From Deltaproteobacteria bacterium (GTDB lineage: Bacteria > Desulfobacterota > Syntrophia > Syntrophales > JAAYKM01): 9,456 nt of DNA. The position numbers were made by a program, and so were the translations under genes. Below are positions 6,369-9,456 of this stretch, piece after piece. Under the pieces are notes generated by a model that was given only the letters and a program-made list of their open reading frames with translations, searched no databases and had not been told where the DNA came from. The stretch spans positions 2,571 to 12,026 of the forward strand of contig JAGVTI010000153.1 in assembly GCA_019136935.1 (NCBI GenBank), given 5' to 3'. Position 1 is the stretch's first letter. The number at the start of each line of letters is the position of its first letter.

Positions 6369-7249
6369 TAAAAATGTCTCCGGAAGGCAACCTTCATCCT
6401 GTAGGCTTCCGCGGAAGTCTGCGAAGCGATAAATTCGGCGGTATGCCGAGGGTCACGGTATCTTTCCGAAAAAATGTCGAGAAACGCCGACTTCTCCTCC
6501 GGGAAGAACATCCCGTTTATTCTGACACCCGCCGTTTCCACGCCGGCTGTGACGAATGTCCTTTTGGAATCCGGCAGGTGGGATTCGTTGAAAAATACCG
6601 CCAGATCTTCGACAGGTCCTTCGTGATCTCTGAGATATCCGCATAGTGCCCTCATGAAGGAATCCAGCTTTTTACGCCCCGCAAGGTCCAAGGAAATATC
6701 CGAAAGATCCATCATGAAAGAAATGCCGGATGCCCTGAAATGATTGAATTTTTCTTTCCAGCAAATGGTATAGTTCGAGTTCGCGGCTTCGTTTTCCGAA
6801 GCGTTTTTCTGAATCAGGGTGTTTCCTCGTACCAGGCCCCGTCCGATGTCGGAACGGATGATCATCCGGTCGGAGAAAAGTTTCTCCTGCAGGAAAGTGA
6901 CGGCGGTGCCCAGATCGAGGTTTTCACTGCAGGTGAAGATATCGACGGCGGCGTAATCGTGCTCCGGCCAGCTATGGATCGAAAAATGGGATTCGGAAAT
7001 GACGATGAAACCGCTGACGCCCTGTGGTGAAAAGGTTTTGAAAAACGATTTCAGAATCGTCGCCCCGGAAGCGGCCGCCGCCTGCAGGAATATCTTTTCC
7101 AGCAAAACGGAGTCCGTCAGGACTGCGGGATCGCAATCATAGAAGTCGACCAGGAGGTGGCGTCCCAAGGCATGGTCCACGCATTCATGTGATTCATACC
7201 CGCCATTTTGTGTAAGCAGTCCCCCCGCCGATTTTTCTTCAAAAAACAA
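6368..7249 (-). CDS. speD: S-adenosylmethionine decarboxylase proenzyme with an extra C-terminal domain
   Basis: This encodes 293 residues. It decarboxylates SAM to supply aminopropyl groups for speE, using a pyruvoyl group made by self-cleavage. LGRHLLVDFYDCD (residues 28-40) opens the domain, and SESHFSIHSWPE (85-96) holds the cleavage site Glu86|Ser87 and proton donor His92; DIFTC ends at the conserved Cys107. Bacterial enzymes of this class are usually near 120-140 residues, so the first ~145 residues suffice. The rest looks like a degenerate second copy: SGISFMMDLSD (174-184) mirrors LGRHLLVDFYD, and FPEEKSAFLDIF (249-260) mirrors WPEHDYAAVDIF (94-105), with no Ser/His/Cys in the matching active-site places. 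Start TTG at 7249 is chosen for AAAGGAG 9 bases upstream; GTG at codon 24 is an alternative nearer the family's usual start. Confidence 0.92.
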   Translation of the reverse strand: MFFEEKSAGGLLTQNGGYESHECVDHALGRHLLVDFYDCDPAVLTDSVLLEKIFLQAAAASGATILKSFFKTFSPQGVSGFIVISESHFSIHSWPEHDYAAVDIFTCSENLDLGTAVTFLQEKLFSDRMIIRSDIGRGLVRGNTLIQKNASENEAANSNYTICWKEKFNHFRASGISFMMDLSDISLDLAGRKKLDSFMRALCGYLRDHEGPVEDLAVFFNESHLPDSKRTFVTAGVETAGVRINGMFFPEEKSAFLDIFSERYRDPRHTAEFIASQTSAEAYRMKVAFRRHF

Positions 7250-7256
7250 CTTTCAT
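7239..7256 (-). other. Possible five-codon upstream reading frame overlapping the speD start
   Basis: ATGAAAGTTGTTTTTTGA encodes MKVVF and stops ten bases inside speD in another frame. Its ATG is only 2 bases from the AAAGGAG motif, too close for good initiation, while the speD TTG is 9 bases away. It may be chance, or it may compete with the weak TTG start. Confidence 0.2.
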
Positions 7257-7273
7257 CACTCCTTTGAATAACT

Positions 7274-7306
7274 GCCGGACGATCGGTTTCAAACCGGCAT
7301 CCGATC
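7274..7306 (-). promoter_or_regulatory. Competing hairpins just upstream of the speD ribosome binding site
   Basis: Three pairings exclude each other: GATCGG (7281-7286) with CCGATC (7301-7306), CGGTTT (7284-7289) with AAACCG (7291-7296), and TGCCGG (7273-7278) with CCGGCA (7294-7299). They end 8 bases from the AAAGGAG site at 7259-7265. This layout allows an RNA switch on speD expression. The base pairing is certain, the function inferred; I do not recognise a known riboswitch. Confidence 0.4.
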
Positions 7307-7337
7307 AAAAACGAACCGCAATCAAGTCGTGTGTGCG

Positions 7338-7359
7338 AAAAAGTGCCTCTCTCCGGCAC
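7338..7359 (-). terminator. Weak hairpin plus T run in the speD leader
   Basis: On the minus strand, GTGCC (7359-7355) pairs with GGCAC (7347-7343) over a 7-base loop, followed directly by TTTTT (7342-7338). The stem is short, so an intrinsic terminator is only possible. If the speD promoter lies further upstream, this would be an attenuator about 90 bases before the start codon. Confidence 0.3.
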
Positions 7360-7926
7360 ATCGGGATGCCGTGATGCCCCGGGAGCCGGTTCCCGGACTT
7401 TCCACTGTCCGAACTCTCCGCCGTCTGGCCGGGGATTGGGCATGGTCAGGTTCCCTTGTTGTCCCGGTCGCGGCAGGCCGGTGACAGGGGACGATCGCCA
7501 TCGCGGCACAACCCGCCCGGCGGATTTCATCGGGTGAACCGGCAGGGAGCGGATGGAGGCGCGGAACAATTGAACGGCTTGATAAGGTCTCGGATTTGGT
7601 TATGCCATTGTAAGCGGCTGGTATTCGCTGTGGTTTCCTGAAACGGAAACGAATTCCCGGCAAGCGCCCCGGCCTTCTCTCGCGCATGACAAACTGGGAA
7701 AATTCCAAGCCATCCTTGGTTTGCCGGTTCACCTCGACAAATCAAACAGGGGGATCGGGCCTTTATAACTGAAATGATATTATTTTTAATGGCGAAGTAT
7801 AGGATATGGGTTCCGGCGTGTCAATCAAAAACGTGGTCGATCCCATGGACCGCAACCGCATCGGGAAAAAGAAAGCGGCAAGGTCCGGTGGCGGAAGCGC
7901 CTCCCGGCCGGCCGGATAAAATCGGG

Positions 7927-7952
7927 TTGACAAAAACGAATTATGTTATACT
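7927..7952 (+). promoter_or_regulatory. Candidate promoter of the HesB-like gene pair
   Basis: TTGACA (7927-7932) is a full -35 match. A -10 candidate TATACT lies at 7947-7952, but the 14-base spacer is short; TACTTT at 7949-7954 would give 16. The local AT-rich run and its place 38 bases before the start codon favour a promoter here. Confidence 0.4.
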
Positions 7953-7989
7953 TTAGCGCCGGGTTGAAAACGACATGAAGGAGGAGACC

Positions 7990-8286
7990 ATGCTGGAAGT
8001 GACGGATAACGCCATTCATTTTCTCACGGAAATGATGGCCCAAATGGGAGGGGATCAGAAAGTCCGCCTGTCCATGGTTGAAACCTGAGGGGGCGGCGGA
8101 TTCGGATTGGTTCTGGATGAGCCTCAGGAAAATGACGAAGTCTTCGTAAGGCAGGGGGTTACCTTCCTGATCGAAAAAAGTCTCTACGAGAAGGCAAAAC
8201 CCATTGAAATCGACTTTTCCGGGACTGCCCCCGGAGGCGGTTTCAAAATCACGTCCAACCTGGAAACAAAGGGAACCTGTTGCTGA
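7990..8286 (+). CDS. HesB/IscA-like protein with in-frame TGA read as selenocysteine
   Basis: Read through the TGA at 8086-8088 (codon 33), the frame gives 98 residues: it starts MLEVTDNAIHFLTEMMAQ, runs through VRLSMVET-U-GGGGFGLVLDE to FKITSNLETKGTCC and stops at 8284-8286. AAGGAGG (7978-7984) precedes the ATG. The paralogue at 8431 aligns along the whole length without gaps before the tail and has Cys (TGC) at residue 33. HesB/IscA proteins use this Cys plus a C-terminal Cys pair to hold iron or Fe-S clusters; here the tail is Cys97-Cys98. Selenocysteine versions of HesB-like proteins have been described in prokaryotic selenoproteome surveys. Downstream codons show no decay and a hairpin starts at the TGA, so I favour selenoprotein over nonsense mutation. 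Automatic gene callers would split or miss it. The physiological role is unknown. Confidence 0.82.
8084..8128 (+). promoter_or_regulatory. Candidate bacterial SECIS hairpin at the in-frame TGA
   Basis: CCTGAGG (8084-8090), which contains the TGA, pairs perfectly with CCTCAGG (8122-8128). Inside, ATTCGG (8100-8105) pairs with CTGGAT (8113-8118) using two G-U pairs, leaving loop ATTGGTT. The loop GG is 21-22 bases past the TGA, in the range where bacterial SECIS loops sit for SelB binding. The loop does not begin with G as many bacterial SECIS do, so the fit is good but not perfect. Confidence 0.6.
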
Positions 8287-8430
8287 TCGGTGCCTTGAGG
8301 GTACGTCTGTCAACAAGCGAAAGAGCGGTTTTGGGATCGTTCCGGTTCGCCAGTGCAAAATCGGATTCACGGGAATCGATCCTATTCCTTCCTTTCGGCA
8401 GCGGGATGAGTACCATGAACGGAGGAAGAT

Positions 8431-8730
8431 ATGTTGGAGGTAACGGAAAAAGCGATCAATTTTCTTATGGATCTGATGGAGAAGGTCGAAGGCGAACAGA
8501 AGGTTCGCCTGTCCATGGTCGAGAACTGCGGAGGAAATACCCTGGGCCTGGTTCTGGATCAACCCCATGGCGATGACGAAGTGATCGTCATTCAGGGCAT
8601 TACTTTCCTGGTTGCCAAAGATCTCTACGAAAAGGCGAAACCGATCACGATTGATTTCATTGAATATACGCCCGGAGCCGGTTTCAAGATCACATCCAGC
8701 CTGATGGGCGAGGGTTCCTGCTGTTGCTGA
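8431..8730 (+). CDS. HesB/IscA-like protein, cysteine form
   Basis: This encodes 99 residues and is a close tandem paralogue of the preceding gene, sharing for example KVRLSMVE, GLVLD, LYEKAKPI and the GFKITS block. Cys33 in SMVENCGGNTLGL matches the selenocysteine position. The tail GSCCC (Cys97-99) has one Cys more than the neighbour and differs from the Cys-Gly-Cys tail of canonical IscA, so cluster assembly in the IscA manner is uncertain. GGAGGA (8421-8426) precedes the ATG. It starts 144 bases after the neighbour's stop, in a gap with no gene. No iscS, iscU or hsc genes lie nearby, so it is not part of an isc operon here. It could be a redox or metal-binding partner of the Sec form. Confidence 0.85.
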   Translation: MLEVTEKAINFLMDLMEKVEGEQKVRLSMVENCGGNTLGLVLDQPHGDDEVIVIQGITFLVAKDLYEKAKPITIDFIEYTPGAGFKITSSLMGEGSCCC

Positions 8731-8736
8731 TGGGAT

Positions 8737-8764
8737 GGCGGACCGGAACGGAAGGGGAACCGCC
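8737..8764 (+). terminator. Weak hairpin after the Cys-form HesB-like gene
   Basis: GGCGG (8737-8741) and CCGCC (8760-8764) can pair over an 18-base loop, followed by GTTTAAT. The stem is short and the T run poor, so ending of transcription here is doubtful; the TPR gene may be co-transcribed. Confidence 0.2.
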
Positions 8765-8781
8765 GTTTAATCATAAATGCC

Positions 8782-9456
8782 ATGAGCGATTTTCACGATC
8801 CTGATCAAGATTTGATGCGGGCGGAAGAGCTTGCACGGGCCGGCCGTCATGATGAGGCGATTGCGCTGTACCGTGAGTTGATGAGGACCCACCCGGAAGA
8901 CGATTCCTATCATTTCGCCTTGGGCTGGATTTATCATGACTGCGGCCGGAAGGAAGAGGCCCTCGCCTGCTTCCGGGAACTTTTCGAGAAAGAACTGCAG
9001 CGGAAGGTTTTCAGCGGTTTTGCCTTCGACGAACTCGTTCGTATTTACAAGGAAGACGGCAGCCTGGATCGGCTGGTCGATACCTGTGAACGGGCGGTGA
9101 AGGCCCAGGGAGACGATTTTGCGCTCTTGGGCGATCTGGGCGACGCCTATCTGCGTGCCGGAAGATGGGCGGATGCCATCGGAATCTTCAAAAAAATGAT
9201 CACCATGGAACCCGATGCCTCCGCCGTTCATTGCTGTCTTGGAAACGCCTACGCCGCGGCCGGGGAGCTGCAGGAGGCCCGGGAAGCTTATGAAAGGGCC
9301 GTGGAAATCGAGCCGGAACGGAAAGAGGTTTTTCTCTGCCGTTTAACCGAAGCATACTTGAAGGCAGGCCATACCAAGGCGGCAGAGGAGATTCTGAAAA
9401 AATGTCTCGATGAAAGGGCGAACCCGCTTGTATACTTGGACCTGGCGGATCTTCTG
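8782..9456 (+). CDS. TPR-repeat protein, 3' end cut by the window edge
   Basis: The frame is open for 225 codons from ATG 8782 to the last base. Start is MSDFHDPDQDLMRAEELARAG. Tetratricopeptide repeats of about 34 residues are visible: ARAGRHDEAIALYRELMRTHPED (residues 18-40), LGWIYHDCGRKEEALACFRELF (47-68), LGDAYLRAGRWADAIGIFKKMITMEPDA (118-145), LGNAYAAAGELQEAREAYERAVEIEPE (152-178) and YLKAGHTKAAEEILKKCL (191-208). TPRs form helical scaffolds for protein contacts. No signal peptide or membrane helix is seen in the visible part, so it seems cytosolic. There is no good ribosome binding site near this ATG, so the start is less sure, though no better in-frame one exists upstream. The partner protein and role are unknown. 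Confidence 0.85.
   Translation, partial: MSDFHDPDQDLMRAEELARAGRHDEAIALYRELMRTHPEDDSYHFALGWIYHDCGRKEEALACFRELFEKELQRKVFSGFAFDELVRIYKEDGSLDRLVDTCERAVKAQGDDFALLGDLGDAYLRAGRWADAIGIFKKMITMEPDASAVHCCLGNAYAAAGELQEAREAYERAVEIEPERKEVFLCRLTEAYLKAGHTKAAEEILKKCLDERANPLVYLDLADLL

Larger units (their letters stand above)
7266..7926. other. Intergenic region of about 660 bases, no convincing gene
   Basis: This separates the divergent speD and HesB-like genes. Minus-strand frames here give arginine- and proline-rich products with no recognisable motif. Besides the speD leader hairpins, I see inverted repeats CCGGGA/TCCCGG (7379-7384, 7391-7396) and GTTTCC/GGAAAC (7633-7638, 7645-7650). The stretch at 7765-7810 is clearly AT-richer and could hold the speD promoter, but no clear -35/-10 pair stands out. 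I recognise no known RNA family. Confidence 0.5.

Noticed and set aside
7392..7403. Minus-strand GGAAAGTCCGGG, which recalls a conserved RNase P RNA motif
   Set aside because: The surrounding conserved regions of RNase P RNA are not seen, so the match is too short.
7117..7569. 150-codon minus-strand frame overlapping the speD start
   Set aside because: It runs into the well-supported speD gene in another frame and has no recognisable domain.
7322..7732. 136-codon minus-strand frame upstream of speD
   Set aside because: The product is arginine- and proline-rich with no motif, overlaps another equally open frame, and has no ribosome binding site. It looks like chance openness in GC-rich DNA.
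8086..8088. TGA as a plain nonsense mutation making a pseudogene
   Set aside because: No other damage is seen, the paralogue has Cys at that codon, and a hairpin begins there. It cannot be fully ruled out without the selenium genes of this genome.
7825..8568. 247-codon minus-strand frame across the HesB-like genes
   Set aside because: It is the antisense shadow of two homologous plus-strand genes; the duplicated parts make it repeat itself.
8767..9231. 154-codon minus-strand frame
   Set aside because: It is antisense to the TPR gene, whose repeats are clear.

Overview
The window looks like chromosomal DNA of an anaerobic deltaproteobacterium (Desulfobacterota; Syntrophus-like is my best guess). 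That guess rests on protein flavour only: a REP-type Y1 transposase with a DnaA-like tail, a deltaproteobacterial-style integrase N-terminus, a free-standing pyruvate kinase C-terminal domain protein and a selenocysteine-type HesB-like protein. No taxonomic marker gene is present. No rRNA, tRNA or CRISPR array was seen.

Left part (1-2350) is an accessory patch. A REP-associated tyrosine transposase runs off the left edge on the minus strand. It is preceded by a SAM-dependent methyltransferase on the same strand. Divergent from that is the isolated N-terminal piece of a tyrosine recombinase, with its own promoter and ribosome binding site. The AT-rich region between the last two holds a near-perfect operator-like palindrome and a repeated half-site.

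Middle part (2350-4100): a LmbE/PIG-L family deacetylase (plus) and a Smr-domain protein (minus) converge on two imperfect palindromic repeats of a MITE/REP-like kind.

Right-centre (4172-7265) is a leftward gene series. speD and speE overlap by one base (TAATG) and together make spermidine from decarboxylated SAM and putrescine. A GC-rich hairpin follows speE, and then a separate, well-formed sigma70-type promoter drives a PaaI-type hotdog thioesterase and the pyruvate kinase C-terminal-like protein. The SpeD protein is about twice the usual bacterial length, and its second half looks like a degenerate copy of the first. About 700 bp without a convincing gene lies upstream of speD and includes competing hairpins next to the speD ribosome binding site.

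Right end (7927-9456): two tandem HesB/IscA-like genes on the plus strand. The first (7990-8286) has an in-frame TGA at codon 33, exactly where its neighbour (8431-8730) has Cys33 (TGC). The reading frame stays intact and homologous to the end, and a hairpin that could serve as a SECIS element begins at the TGA. I therefore read it as a selenoprotein rather than a broken gene. A TPR-repeat protein follows and runs off the right edge.
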